A stretch of DNA of 64,000 nt from Pogostemon cablin (lineage: Eukaryota > Streptophyta > Magnoliopsida > Lamiales > Lamiaceae), in the NCBI GenBank assembly GCA_023678885.1, contig CM042994.1:23283073-23347072 (forward strand), given 5' to 3'. Under the pieces are notes generated by a model. It was not told the origin of the DNA. It did no database searches and worked only from the letters and a program-made list of their open reading frames with translations. Position numbers and translations under genes: made by a program. Below are positions 35,445 to 46,915 of the stretch, piece after piece. Positions within the stretch are counted from its first letter, which is position 1. The number at the start of each line of letters is the position of its first letter.

Positions 35445-36933
35445 TGATTAGCCATTTGTAGTCAGGATGACTAATTAAAGAATTTATCGAACTACAGGGA
35501 GGTAGGTACTAGGATCTAAGTGATCTCATGTTCATCATATTATTATAGAGATGATCATAAAGAAGAGATAACCAAGAAATGACAGGAAAATAAATGGATA
35601 GATGAATGGATGAATGAGTCAAGTAGATAGAGAATGAGACTAGCAATACTTATAGTATGGAGAATCTAGGTATCATGCAACGAATTCATATGTGTCATGG
35701 ATTAATAACTAAGGGCCAACATGAATTCCACCCAAACTCCCTCTCGAGATGGATATGTTGTAGATCCTCATAAAGGTCTAAAAATAGCTCAAAGGTTTGT
35801 TCTCAATCAAACAATTCCAACTAGGTACTAAGTTCAATTGTAGAATCCCCTCACACGATCAATTGACCTCTCGATCTAACCAATCGAATGTTCTATCAAA
35901 GGGTTCTAAATCCTAAAAGATTTCTCAATCTCTTTACAATTTATAATGCACATGAAGTGTCTGATTAAATGATTCAATGAACTATCCTAAACATATAATA
36001 GATTTCTCAATCTAATCACATGCCTATGACAATTAATCACACAAATCAACAATACAAATCAAGCAATTAATAATTAATGATAGAAAATTAACAAATCCAA
36101 TCAACATATGAATTCAATTGCAAAATACCCAAAATTATCCAACACAATTCATATTGTTAATCTCACAAGGGAGATTAGTCTCTCATATTCATAAGAAAAT
36201 TAACATAGACATTAAAATCCTTACAAAACATGATAAACAATAAGGTTTCAATACAAAGTTTGGATGAAAACTCCCTTGGATGTCTCCAATGGTGATCTTC
36301 TTCTTCCCCTTGCAATTCACCTCTCTTCCTTGCTTCTCTAACTACTTGGATGAAGGATTTGATGGTGGGATGAAGGTAGATGATATGGATGAAGAATGGA
36401 GGAAATGGATGGTGAAAAATAAAGGAAAATGTGTGTGATGTGTGTGCAGGGGTGAAACCCTCGAAAATCTCATGAAATATTGAAGTATGGGGTATTTATA
36501 CCCCTTGGGAAGCTTCTAGAAGGATTCTGATTTTTTTTTCTAAATTTTTGCACCAACACGGGCCGTGTGCGGAACTCGGCCACAGGGGTGGCTGTGTAGG
36601 TGTTTCGGATGACGGAACTCGGCCAACCCATACAGGGCAGTGTTCGGTACATGGCCTGTGTAGGTATTGGCCGTGTTCGTGCTGCCCTTATTTTCTCTTT
36701 TTCCGTTTTGACCCGTTCTCCCTCGTTTTAACTCCGAATTGAGATCCGCTTTTTTTACATCTTTCTTTTCGCGTCTAGAATCTCTTTTTACCTAAAAATC
36801 ATACATTTAAGCTTATTCTCTCATATTTCTATAAAAACACAAAACACAACCAAATAGAACACAAATACGGATAAAATAATATGAAAATACACATAAAAAG
36901 ACACTAAAATTTAGGTGAAAATATCACTTATCA
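35445..36933 (-). repeat. 5' LTR of the Athila/Tat-like element
   Basis: 1489 bp, same ends as 28651-30157. Its GC-rich inverted-motif cluster (about 36556-36690) is shorter than in the partner LTR. Confidence 0.9.
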
Positions 36934-37668
36934 GTGGTTCAACCCGAAAATTGAATCTTACATATTTTCAATTATATTTTATAAAATTACCAATTATAAA
37001 AATATATAATCACCTAAATTATTTTTAAAATTTTAAAATACAATTTAAAATCAAAATATAATTAAATAAAAATATCTATAGTTCATAATTTGTACTTCAT
37101 ACATAGTTTATAATATACTCACTCAATATTATAATTCATAATTTAATCCAAAATATAAATATTATGTTCTAAAATAAATAAATATAAAAGTGAAATATCA
37201 TAAAAGTTTAAAAAAATAAAAAAAAGTAAAAAAATAATTTAAAATAAAAAATATTGAAATCGGTTGAACCGGTTCAACCAATTTTTCTGATTTGACCAGT
37301 TCAACCCGGTTCAACTCCATAAATGGTTTTCTAGCACTTCCGGACTGGTTCCGGGACTGATTCTCGGTCCAACCGATTAAACTGACCGGTCAGATTTTCA
37401 GATCATTGATTGGGATTGATGAATAAAGTGTAAAAATAAGAAGAGATATAATGTATTTTTACCATTAATGGAATAAGTAAAAATACGAGGAACACCTCAA
37501 TATGAAAAGTGGATAAAAATACTTGGGACGGAAGGAATACAATATTTTATGTATTATCATAAATCACATCGTAATATTTATGTTAATTAAATATTTTTAT
37601 AAACATATATTAATTTTTAGGGATAACCTTATAATAATTAAATACAAAACTTTTAATGTAATTATTTT

Positions 37669-37929
37669 TTGACAAACACTTATGTTCGATCGTCTCACGG
37701 AAACTTTAATGAGATGGATAAAAAATGATAATATTTTAATAAAAAATGATAATTAAAGAAAAGTGATAATGTTGTAATGGATTATTTTATAAATCATTCA
37801 TAATATAGATAAAAAGTGATAATATTTTTAATGAAAATAATACTCTTATATTTTTAATAAAAAATGATAACTATTTAAGAAAAATAAAATTTGTCTCATG
37901 TGAGACAAATCTCACACAAAGTGTTACCC
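37669..37929. mobile_element. MITE of the GTGAGAC family (diverged)
   Basis: Left ACACTTATGTTCGATCGTCTC and inverted right ACACTTTGTGTGAGATTTGTC are terminal repeats, and the interior repeats aaaaagtgataat. It resembles the better-defined copy at 38234. The target duplication is not clear. Confidence 0.6.
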
Positions 37930-37984
37930 TTAAATTTTAGGTGTAGTCTTATAATGGGATGAAATGAGTGTAATTTAAAGGATT

Positions 37985-38165
37985 ATTGCAAAGTGCACCT
38001 TGGGCATAATGGCATTCTAGGGTTAATAAGCTTAATATAGAGTGGAGTGAGTAGTTGTTTTAATAAAAAAAATTTTAAAAATTATTTTTTATTTAATGGT
38101 GGAGATTAAATTAAAAATTAATTTAACTATTAAAATCGTTCAAATACACTCTAATTTGACTCATA
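37985..38165. repeat. MITE-like repeat related to 26735-26925
   Basis: It shares the segment tttaatggtggagattaaat and gtgcacc-type ends with 26735-26925. Boundaries and class not determined. Confidence 0.4.
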
Positions 38166-38233
38166 ATTTAATTTTTTAAATTATTTAAAATAATATATAG
38201 TGAATCTCATTTTTTATTCAATATAATATATTT

Positions 38234-38460
38234 GGCAAAGACTTGTGTGAGACCGTTTCACGTAAGGACTTACGTGAGACGGTCAGAAAGTGATAACTTT
38301 TATATTGAAAAGTGACACTAAATTAATGAAAAGTGATAATGTTATTTCATGAATAATTTATAGCATAAATTAAAAGAGATAACATTTTATAGCGAAAGTG
38401 ATCACTATTTTAAAAAGTGTAAAATGGTCTCACGTGAGACGGTCTCACGCAAGACCTACC
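38234..38460. mobile_element. Mutator-like MITE, hairpin ends, 10-bp target duplication
   Basis: TAATATATTT occurs exactly on both sides (38224-38233, 38461-38470). The ends are inverted repeats of about 32 bp sharing GTGAGACCGT and TCACGT. Each end also folds on itself: GACCGTTTCACGTAAG with CTTACGTGAGACGGTC on the left, and GTCTCACGTGAGAC on the right. Length 227 bp, no coding capacity. Copies: 37669, 51079 and perhaps 51778. Confidence 0.85.
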
Positions 38461-38723
38461 TAATATATTTAAATAAAATTAAATTATTGAAATAATTTAT
38501 TGAATAAAAGCTTATCAAATAATTTGTAGATATATTGTTAATATTTTTTTAGATTTACAATACAATAAGGATATAATAATAAAAAAATAAAAATAGATAG
38601 ATTATATATGTGATATTAAAAAAAATAATAATAAATTTTAGGTATAGTGTTATGATGAGAAAGGTGTAATAATTTTTTAAATTGTATAAAAGATATATAA
38701 TGAATCTCATTTTTTATTTAATA

Positions 38724-40010
38724 TTGACGAGAGTGGAAATTCATGTATTTTCGGGTCCAATTTGATACCTCTTTAAGTGTATAATCAATATTACTTATAC
38801 AAATATACTTTAAATTATTATCGATTAAAAGGTGCATGAGAGGTATTTTGTTGTGTTTGATAAAAAATGATCGAGAACGCAAAGTTGGAATGAAGGATGA
38901 ACTCGTGCTACATGCAAGCAAACAGATATTAATTTTCCATAATTTTTTGTATTTGTGTGGAAGTCCAAATTGGTCATATTATATATGGTTGAAAACTACG
39001 GAAGTGAAGATCATTTTGGCTCAAGAAACACCTCAATCGGAGTTCAAACGAGAAAGTTATGATCAAAACGGTGATGTCGCTCAAGCTGTTCATGATCAAC
39101 ATGATTGTGCCACTTTGCATGACTTGTTACACCTTCAAATGTTGGACTTTTTGTGATTTGTTTATATGGATAGAAAGTTAAGAAATATAGGATCACATAA
39201 GCGCAAGAATCACTCAAATCGGAATTCGGATAAATAAATTATGCTCAAAACAGTGGAGTTGCTCAGGCTGCCAATCTCCAAACTGGGCACAAAAGCCACA
39301 CAACCAGGCACCCTTATTCCTAGGAGGGCATGGCGGCAGGCACGCAGTATTTTGGTCGTTCTTTACTGGGTTGGACTGCCCAGTGCCATGTGAGGGGCGC
39401 CCGGTTGCTACCAGGCACGTATGACACTCACCGAGCGCAAGAATTGCAGCACCGAGCATGTGGAGTCCTCAATTCGGTGCATTTAATTTTTCACTAAGTG
39501 ACACAACCGAATGACCCGTCCATCCAATGACATGTTACCGAGTCGGCCCATATACGTGTCTTAAGTTAGCCCAATCCGTGAAGTATATATAAAAGGGGGT
39601 TCTGATGCAGAAACAAGAATTCACGACGCCACACACCAACAGAACCCTACCTTCACCCATATTCTTCCTTCCATCCACCAGAGAGACGATCAGAGTTACT
39701 ACTTGGATCAGAGATGAAGATCGCGATAGAGATCGTGATTGAAGAATCAGAGTCCTCAAAAAGGGTTTTTTATTTTTCAGTTATTTATCTTTGTTATTTT
39801 AGTACAATGGTTGAGGCTTATTATATTTTTGTGATTTGTCCTCGTAAATCAATTGGCTAAGTTTCTTTATTTGTAATGTTAGGGAGTTGAGACAGTTTTG
39901 ATTATATGATTTGATTGCCCTGAACTTGGATTCATTACACTGCAAAATGTTTATTTCCTTATCGAGGAGTGTAGGCACTTGAATTTTATTGCCTGTTAAA
40001 TGAAAATATG
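38724..40010 (+). repeat. Diverged Athila/Tat-type LTR remnant
   Basis: It starts TGACGAGAGTGGAAATTCATG, close to TGATGAGAGTGAAAATAAGTG at 43043. It keeps the same order of landmarks: ggtattttgttgtg, cacctcaatcggagt, aacgagaaagttatgatc, catgacttgttac, then a tata-containing leader near 39585. The right end is not found, apparently because another LTR-like unit begins near 40011. Confidence 0.65.
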
Positions 40011-40360
40011 TGGAAAATTACATATTAAAAATCAATTAATTATTTATTTATTAAGGAATTTAAACAAATTAATTCCTAAAATAAATGAGTAAATAATTGA
40101 TAATTGGGTCAGATCCAGTCAGATAAGTCCATATCAAGCAGGCTTGAAAATCAAATATATCAAAGCCCAACTCCTTGGATGTGATCAAATCAAATCAAAA
40201 TCAAATTTGGAACCAAATCAAGACCATATTTGATATAGATCAAACCTAGATCAACCAATCAAATTGCAAGGATGGAAAGGCCCAAACCCTCAGATTTAGG
40301 TTAAATCTGCCCTGGACCAATCAGACTGCGAGTTATTTATGGGGCTTCCACACCCTCCAC

Positions 40361-40369
40361 CTATATAAG
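40361..40369 (+). promoter_or_regulatory. TATA box of the LTR-like unit
   Basis: TATATAAGG follows a GC-richer stretch (cttccacaccctccacc). It lies about 120 bp before the tandem array, so the array would sit at the start of any transcript. Confidence 0.5.
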
Positions 40370-40487
40370 GAGCCCTCCTCCATTCATTCCAAACACACTA
40401 AAATATTTGAAGACACAGACGCTTCTAAAGAGATCAAGAATATGAGCAGTGCTCCCTTGAGATCTTCAAGCATCTTCAAGCCAAGAA

Positions 40488-40844
40488 CAGCCTCCGATCA
40501 GAGATTAAAGTGTCAAGGCCCTCCAATCCGGCGTTCTTCTAGCCAACAGCCTCCGATCAAAGATCAAGGTATCAAGCCCCTCCGATCCGGAGTTCTTCTA
40601 GCCAACAGCCTCCGATCAGAGATCAAGGCGCGTCAAGCCCCTCCGATCCAGCGTTCTTCCAGCTAGCAGCCTTCGATCAGAGATCAAGGTGTCAAGCCCC
40701 TCTGATCCAGCGTTCTTCCATTCAACAGCCTTCGATCAGAGATCAAGATGTCAAGCCCCTCCGATCCAGCGTTCTTCCAGTCAACTGTCTCAGATCAGAG
40801 ATCAAAGTGTCAAGCCCCTCCAACCCGGCATTGTCTCTAGTCAA
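40488..40844 (+). repeat. Six tandem copies of a 59-60 bp unit
   Basis: Each unit starts CAGCCTCCGATCAGAGATCA, continues with tgtcaagcccctccgatcc and gcgttcttc, and ends with agtcaa or agccaa. Units differ by point changes; one has a short insertion (ggcgcg). The open frames across it are a consequence of the repeat. Confidence 0.92.
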
Positions 40845-41700
40845 CGTTCGTTCGAGAGAAGAATCAGAGGATTGATTGGAGATTTGTAACCCACTTAAAT
40901 ATTCTTTCAAATTAAATCTGTCTTGATTATCTTTGTATCCCCAAATTATATTTTTTTATTATAAATACAAAATTTGTTGTTACAAGGAGGATATTTTGAG
41001 ACTTCATATTATTGTATTTTGAGTTTTGATTTCTTTAATTATTCTTGATGGTATTACTAATTGATAGTTAATAAGATTCTTTATTACTGCATGATAGTTG
41101 TTGTATCATGTGGCGTTCTTAGGGGATTGACCTATAATTCCTAAGAGTGTTAGACAATCAATTTGGAATATTAATTACTTGATAAAATATCATTATTAGA
41201 AAATTGTTAAGGAGACAAAAGGGGTTAATAATTTAGTACATAGAAAGGAAAGTCTAGTGCTCTAACATTTATAATGGAATTTAGCATGAAGTACATATAG
41301 AGAGAATGAGAGTTAATTCCTTATCGATCCAATGATTTGCAGCTCATTATAAGTGTTAGATCCTACCCGATTAAGGTGATTTAACTAGGCTTAGTGATCC
41401 TCTTATAAACGTTTGCAGGTAATTAATTCAGGTCTAGATAAATCAGTCACATAGTTAAGCTGTTTGTCTGAGCATTACCAATTCCCTATCCTTGAACTCT
41501 TAAATCATTTTCTCTTGTGTGATTTATTTTCTTCACATTAGTTAATTATTTTATTTCAATTTTTATTAGTTGATCTAATATTTCTCAAAAACCCCAGAAT
41601 TTGTCTTGCAATTAAATTATCATATATAAAATTATTTGCTAAATTTATAACTATCTCGTCGGAATGATAATTTAAATTGGACACACGCGCTACAATCGAT

Positions 41701-41944
41701 CTGTTACACTTGAGGGTGAAAATAAATAGCAATCAAATATATTATAATATTTAAATAATTATATCATTAAAAAGATTAATGGATTAAAGACTTATTAAAT
41801 ATTATGTAGATATACGATCAATATTTTAAAAATATTAAGTGATATAATAATAAAAGTTGATTAATAATAATAAAAATAGAAATAGAAAAATTATATATAT
41901 GATATTAAAATAAAAAATTATAAAAAATGACAATTAAATCAACG
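41701..41944. other. AT-rich spacer, nothing recognised
   Basis: No gene or repeat supported. Confidence 0.5.
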
Positions 41945-43037
41945 ATCTTCTGGATTACTCCAATCAATTGAAATCCTAGAGTGAAAATGATAACACATTT
42001 CCAAGAACTTTTGGATTATCAAAGTCCAACAAAAATCATGAGATCATCTGGGTAAGTGTCGATCAACTCATCAACGTAAGTCACTTTATCCCAATGGAGA
42101 TATCGTTTACGATGGATCATCTTGCTCAATTATACATTGATGAGATCATGAGATTACATGGCATATAATATCAATAACATCTTACCAGGACACACGTTTC
42201 ACTTTAAAATTTCAAAGGAGTTTACAAAAGGCATTACGAACAGAGCTCAAGTTTAGTACAGCCTATCACCTATAGATAGATGGTCAATCTGAAAGAACAA
42301 TCAAAACATTAGAGGATATGTTTCAAGCATGCGCTTAGACTTTGAGGAATATTGGGAAACTCATCTTTTACTTATAGAGTTTGCTTATAACAACAATAAC
42401 CAGTCTACGATTTGAATGATGTTTCTTGAAGCACTCTATGGGAAAAGATGTTGCTCGCCATTTATTAGGAATGTAGTTTGATTTTGAAATGTCTTGGGCC
42501 ATAAATCGGTGGATAAATTTGTAAAAGTGATAACTACGATCCAAAAGAGAATTAAAGTAGCACAAGATCAACATAAGTTTTACACCGATATATTGAGGAA
42601 TGATTTACAGTTTGAAGTTGAGGAAAATGTATTTATTAGAGTTGCACCAATTAAATAATTGATATGCTTCTGGAAAAAAAATTAAGATACTGAAAAAGGT
42701 TGGAGATGTGGCTTATAACATTAACATCTGAGTTATCCTCAATTCATAGTATGTTTCTTGTACAAATGCTCCTAAAGTAAAGTGCAGACCCGAGTTGTGG
42801 CTAACTTTAAAGATTTAGAAGTTAATGAGAATTTGACTTATGAGGAGACACACATGAGTATTTTAGGGAGAAAAACTCGAACGTTTATAAACTGAGATAT
42901 ACCTTTAATACTAGTACGATTGAGTAGGCAAGGTTGAGAGGAAGCAATATGGGAGCACAAAGATAAAATTTTAGCAAAATATCCAGATTTTTACAGAGAA
43001 GTGAGTAAGTAAATTTTGTGGATGAATTTTTTATTTA
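41945..43037 (+). pseudogene. Degraded Ty3/Gypsy integrase and C-terminal region
   Basis: Frame-shifting pieces on the plus strand match the order of the integrase at 1321-3006. They are: a tgaaaatgataac core start; atggatcatcttgctcaatt (MDHLAQLYIDEI-like) at 42112; a gatggtcaatctgaaagaac (DGQSERT-like) at 42277; tataacaacaataaccagtc at 42387; and an end resembling the YPDF-and-stop region near 42980-43010. Many stops and shifts show an old copy. It is cut off at 43043 by the Athila/Tat-like insertion, with no LTR found for it. Confidence 0.8.
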
Positions 43038-43042
43038 GTAGG

Positions 43043-44843
43043 TGATGAGAGTGAAAATAAGTGTGTTTTTTATGGATATTGTTGTCATATATTAGCACAA
43101 GTGTCTTATATTTAATATATTTGAGAAAAAGGTGTGTTTGAGGTATTTTATTGTGTTTTAGGTGAAAAAAGAATTAAAAGTGCAAAGTTGGAGAAAATGT
43201 GCAACTTATGCAAGAATGCTGAAAAACGCACGTCCAATTTATATAATTTTTCTATATTCTTGTGGAGCTCAAAAATATAAGTGTGATACATGGTTGAAAA
43301 TCCACAGAAGAGTGAGTCGTTTTGGCATAAGGAACACCTCAATCAGAGTCTAAACGAGAAAGTTATGATTGAAATGATGACTTCGCGCAAGCTGTTTCTA
43401 CTCAGCATGACTGTTCCACTTTACATGACTTGTTACATCTTAAAAAAATTTTGGTTTTTTGGTGAGAACTTTATAGGAATAGAAAGCCAAGGAAAAGAGG
43501 ATCGCGTGAGAGCAAGAATTACTAAAATCGGAGTTTGGACGAGGAAGTTATGCTCAAAATCGTGAAGTTGCGCAGCTGTCAGCGAGAATTTCCGAGAAGT
43601 TTCGAAAATTTTCGAAAATTATCTATTTCTTGTAGCACAATTAATCTCCTTATCACATAATCCTCCATGATTCACCCATATCTTTTATTTCCTTATTTAA
43701 TTTCCTTCTCACACCTATATATATTTTACATCATTATTCATGTGAGAAGACACCACAACACAATCATCCTACACCCCACAAGGGGGATCACCCCTCAACC
43801 ATCATCCACATCCTTTCCTCCATCCATCCATCACTGTGAAGATTCGTCTGTAGAATCAAGAGGAGAACCAAGAGGAGGATTCAAGACGGAGAATGATGCG
43901 ACGACGCCCCACATCTAGGGTTTTATTCGTTTCCTAATTTATCTTGTACTTTCCAGACTATGGGTAAGATCTATCCAACACCCATGATTGTTCTTCGTAA
44001 AATCATGGGCTAGAACCATTTTGGTAAATCTAGGGTTTTGAAAGTTTTATGAATTAATTAAACTCTCTTGTGTGTCCTCCGTACAACACTACTTGTGGAT
44101 TTATTTTATATATGATTGTACGTTTTTAATCCATATTCACGGTCGTTTTGTTCATCTTCAATTGTTATATAGAGTCTGAATATATATCTTGGTTGTTGAT
44201 TGAGCGCGTTCACAGCTGAACAGGATTCCATGTTATGATTCTAAGTGAGGGGACTCCGAAGGTTCATTAGAACTGTTATGAATGTTTATTAATTGAATTA
44301 AATTCAGGTTAATAAGCAGGATAAAAAGAGTAATTTTATAGTACCTATAAAGGAAGATCATATCAGGTTAGATTCCATACGTGAGAAATAATTGATGCTG
44401 ATAGTACCTAGAAATGGGGTGAAATTACGTCTCTTGCTCCGAGGTTATTCACACGTATTACACGCATATTTACTTGTGTCTATAGAGTATATTTGCATGG
44501 TTTAGTGATGCGTTCATAGTCCACAAGGTAGAGTCGGCCTGCACTTGAGAGGGAAGTTAAGTAGTAAAACTAGATTACCCTCGAGCTATCTATTCTCCTA
44601 CTTGATCCACTTTTGTATTCTTCCAGTGATATTTTATTTTATTTGTTATTTAATAATTCTACTTAGTAGTTTAATAATTAAATCTCAACCTTATTGCCAC
44701 ATGTTTTAATTAATTTAGTAAATAATTAAATTGATAATACACTGTCCTTTGGGTTTGATATTTAACTTGGTCGTTTGCTTAAGCTGCAACCGATATCCTT
44801 AATACTTGGGGATTAATTTTGCGTGCAAAGAAAGCGCGCATCA
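43043..44843 (+). repeat. 5' LTR of the Athila/Tat-like element
   Basis: 1801 bp. It lacks a 21-bp piece near its start (ttttagtgtccaatttaaca) and the 275-bp MITE, both present in the right LTR. Confidence 0.92.
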
Positions 44844-44849
44844 AGTTTT

Positions 44850-44867
44850 TGGCGCCGTTGCCGGGGA
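44850..44867 (+). other. tRNA-Asp-type primer binding site
   Basis: TGGCGCCGTTGCCGGGGA is the sequence characteristic of plant Athila/Tat elements and pairs with a tRNA 3' end. Confidence 0.88.
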
Positions 44868-44991
44868 CGGCTGTTATTATTAATTTATTATTTCTAGTTT
44901 GATTAAGATTTTTATTTGTGATTATTTATTTCTATCTAACCTTAAATTTTTCTGAGGTCCTTGTGCACTAGGAAAAAGAGAGGAAGGAAAG

Positions 44992-46915
44992 AATGAATAA
45001 CACAATGAGCTAAATATGGCCGGAGCAAGGCAGAATCTGGATAATATTGTCATACGTGAAATTTTTTTCACGAACTATGATATTGACAACATGGGGTTGA
45101 TAGGAGCAAGGAGGAAGATGATGATTTTGATATATATCCCGCTCTTATTAACATGGTAGAGAAGAATCCCTTTTCTGGAGGTTGCTTTGAAGATCCATAT
45201 CAGCATCTTCGAAGATTTCTTGGTTATGCAAACACTCAGAGGGTGCTGGAGCTAATGATCATGCTAGAAGAATTGCCATATTCAAGTTCTCTTTGATTGA
45301 TAAGGCGGAAGCTTGGTATGAGACTCTTGATGCCACAGAATGCACTACATGGGACCAACTGCAGCAGAAGTTCTTAGAGAGATACATGCCACCCTCTAAG
45401 GTGTTTAGAATGAGGCAAGACATCACTCAATTTGTTATGAATTAGGGTGAGCAATTTCATGAGGCATGAGATAGGTTTAAAGATATGCTCAGAAGGTGTC
45501 CGCAGCATGAAATGTCTAAGGCACAATATATATGCATCTTCTACTATGGATTGGATTGTGAGTCACGTGTTTTTATTGATGCATCCTCAGGAGGAGCGTT
45601 GTTATCTAAGACAGCACTTGAAGTAGAAAAGTTATTTGAAGACATTTCTATGAATTTACGTGACAGGCCTGTAGAGAAAGATAGAGGATCATATGTACTT
45701 AACAATGTGGCTCAGGTTGAACATCAAGTTGTGAAGCTGAATATAGATAATGAGATCGTCTCTAGTCTAGTTAACATCAACAAGCTACTAGAATCCCAGC
45801 AAAGGCAGATTACAAAGTTGACACAAAGGGGGCCTAGTATGCAGCAGCAAGAAGTAAAGAGTGTTGAAGATATCTTCAATCGATACATGGCTGAGAATGA
45901 TGCAAAGGTTGACCATATCGAAGCGAGAATGAATGTTGATCATGCAGATTTATCTAAGCAGTTGAAGGACCTTACCTTGATTATGGGGCAAATGGTCGCG
46001 AATGTAAATCAATTTACACAAACGTTAGAAAATAATACCATCATATTGAGGTCCGAGACACAGTACGAAGGTCCAATGAAGCCGGTGTCTAAAAACGAAG
46101 GAAGCAGCGCTCCCGTTCGACCAATCCCAAGCAGTTCGACCGGACCTGATGGTCGAATTGTGGTCAAACAAGTTTTGGAAAAACAGAGTTACGATGCTCT
46201 ATTTTCAGGCTCGTCTTTCGACCAAACCACCGTTGTTCGACCAGACCACTTTCGTCGAACAAAGGTCGAACAAGCATCAACGGAGAAGTCATATCTCGCT
46301 CAGTTTACAGGGCCTCTGTTTGACCAGGCTCTTCCCGTTCGACTAGACCATCTTGGTCGAACGCTGGTCGAACAACAACTGGAGAATTTGAACTCGCGAT
46401 CAGAAACATTGTTCGACCAGCCACAGTCTGTTCGACCAGACCAATTTGGTCGAACAGAGATCGAACAACTTCGTTCAATGCCCGTTTCAATACCGAATAC
46501 TACACATGTTGATCAAAACATCTTAGTACCATCTCAAGAGCAGAATAATGAAACAGTAGTTGAGAAGAAGTGGGAAAAAGCAAAGAGGTTGAGAGCTGAA
46601 AAGCTTAGACTGCAGATGGATATTGAAGATGTGGTTTTCTCTCTTGATCAAGCAATGAAGATGCCCATGGAGACTCAATCGTGCAAGATCATAGATGTAA
46701 TTTCTAACTTGTTTAATCTTGATTTTTCTAAGACAGATGATTCTGAATTTAAGTGGAAGATTGACAAGGAGGTGTTTAGACAGTCAAGGGAGGAAGAAAA
46801 TTCCAATGACCATATATTTGTGACTAAGAAATGTGAGGTGCAGAGTGTAGACAAGAAGAGGGAAAGAAAGTATTTGAAGGTGAGGATGCAAGAAGACCGT
46901 CCGTTGATTAAGTAG
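44992..46915 (+). pseudogene. gag-like gene with repeat-bearing C-terminal extension (5' part broken)
   Basis: The Retrotrans_gag core is recognisable at about 45260-45500 (FSLIDKAEAWYETL, TTWDQLQQKFLERYMPP, RFKDMLRRCPQHE). It is interrupted by a frameshift near 45250 and by stops at about 45444 (TAG) and 45466 (TGA, at a usual Trp). From 45485 an open frame of 476 codons runs to 46915. It has a coiled-coil-like region, then a segment (about 46105-46480) in which FDQ and VRPDxFGRTxVEQ motifs recur, then a Lys/Glu-rich tail. No zinc knuckle or protease motif was seen. The tail is unlike standard gag and its role is unknown. Confidence 0.82.
46111..46480 (+). repeat. In-frame degenerate repeats built on TTCGACCA / TGGTCGAA
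   Basis: About a dozen copies of TTCGACC or its inverse GGTCGAA occur in 370 bp, arranged as ...gttcgaccagacc...ttggtcgaacnnnggtcgaacaa... Units are spaced about 31-40 codons apart, and open the frame as VRPDHF, RTxVEQ and FDQ. Confidence 0.85.

Larger units (their letters stand above)
28651..36933 (-). mobile_element. Athila/Tat-like LTR retrotransposon, gag-like only
   Basis: LTRs at 28651-30157 and 35445-36933 (TGATTAGCC...TTATCA) flank an internal region read on the minus strand. The flanking 5-mers ACGGT and GTGGT are a probable decayed target duplication. Next to the right LTR the minus strand has TGGCACCATTACGGGGA, a mutated form of the tRNA-Asp-type site common in Athila/Tat elements. 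Next to the left LTR is the purine tract AGTTTGGGGGTG. No protease, RT or integrase motif was found; only a gag-like frame remains. So it is non-autonomous. Confidence 0.85.
28565..37408. mobile_element. hAT-type MITE, itself split by an LTR retrotransposon
   Basis: Left terminus CAGTGATTAAAAAATCGGAC and inverted right terminus CAATGATCTGAAAATCTGAC are terminal inverted repeats with the CA(g)TG-like start of hAT elements. The 8-bp duplication (one mismatch) is the hAT size. Stripped of its insertion the MITE is about 560 bp and rich in ccggttcaacc-like text; no coding capacity. Confidence 0.82.
28385..37537. mobile_element. Stowaway-like MITE split by an 8.8 kb nested insertion
   Basis: Left end ATTCCTTCGTTCC...GTATTTTTAC (28385) and right end GTATTTTTA...inverted CTTCCGTCCC (37537) are inverted copies. 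TA lies outside each end (28383-28384, 37538-37539). Without the insertion the element is about 300 bp, the size of the MITE at 9128. The two halves meet at an 8-bp duplication, ATTAGGAT / ATTGGGAT (28557-28564, 37409-37416). Confidence 0.82.
40011..41700 (+). repeat. LTR-like unit with internal 59-bp array
   Basis: The stretch begins TGTTAAATGAAAATATGTGG and ends near CACACGCGCTACA (about 41692). It has a promoter-like segment (tatataagga at 40361), a leader, the tandem array at 40488-40844 and a long AT-rich 3' part. No second copy or target duplication was found in the window, so LTR status is inferred from this layout. Confidence 0.5.

Noticed and set aside
40488..40844. CRISPR-like array
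   Set aside because: Units are contiguous repeats without unique spacers and the DNA is plant nuclear.
40442..40889. Open frames over the 59-bp array
   Set aside because: Frame is open because the repeat unit lacks stops; no start context or known domain.
46305..46490. Minus-strand frame with VRSLFDQIGLVEQ-like text
   Set aside because: It mirrors the plus-strand repeat because the DNA words are inverted; the plus frame is far longer.
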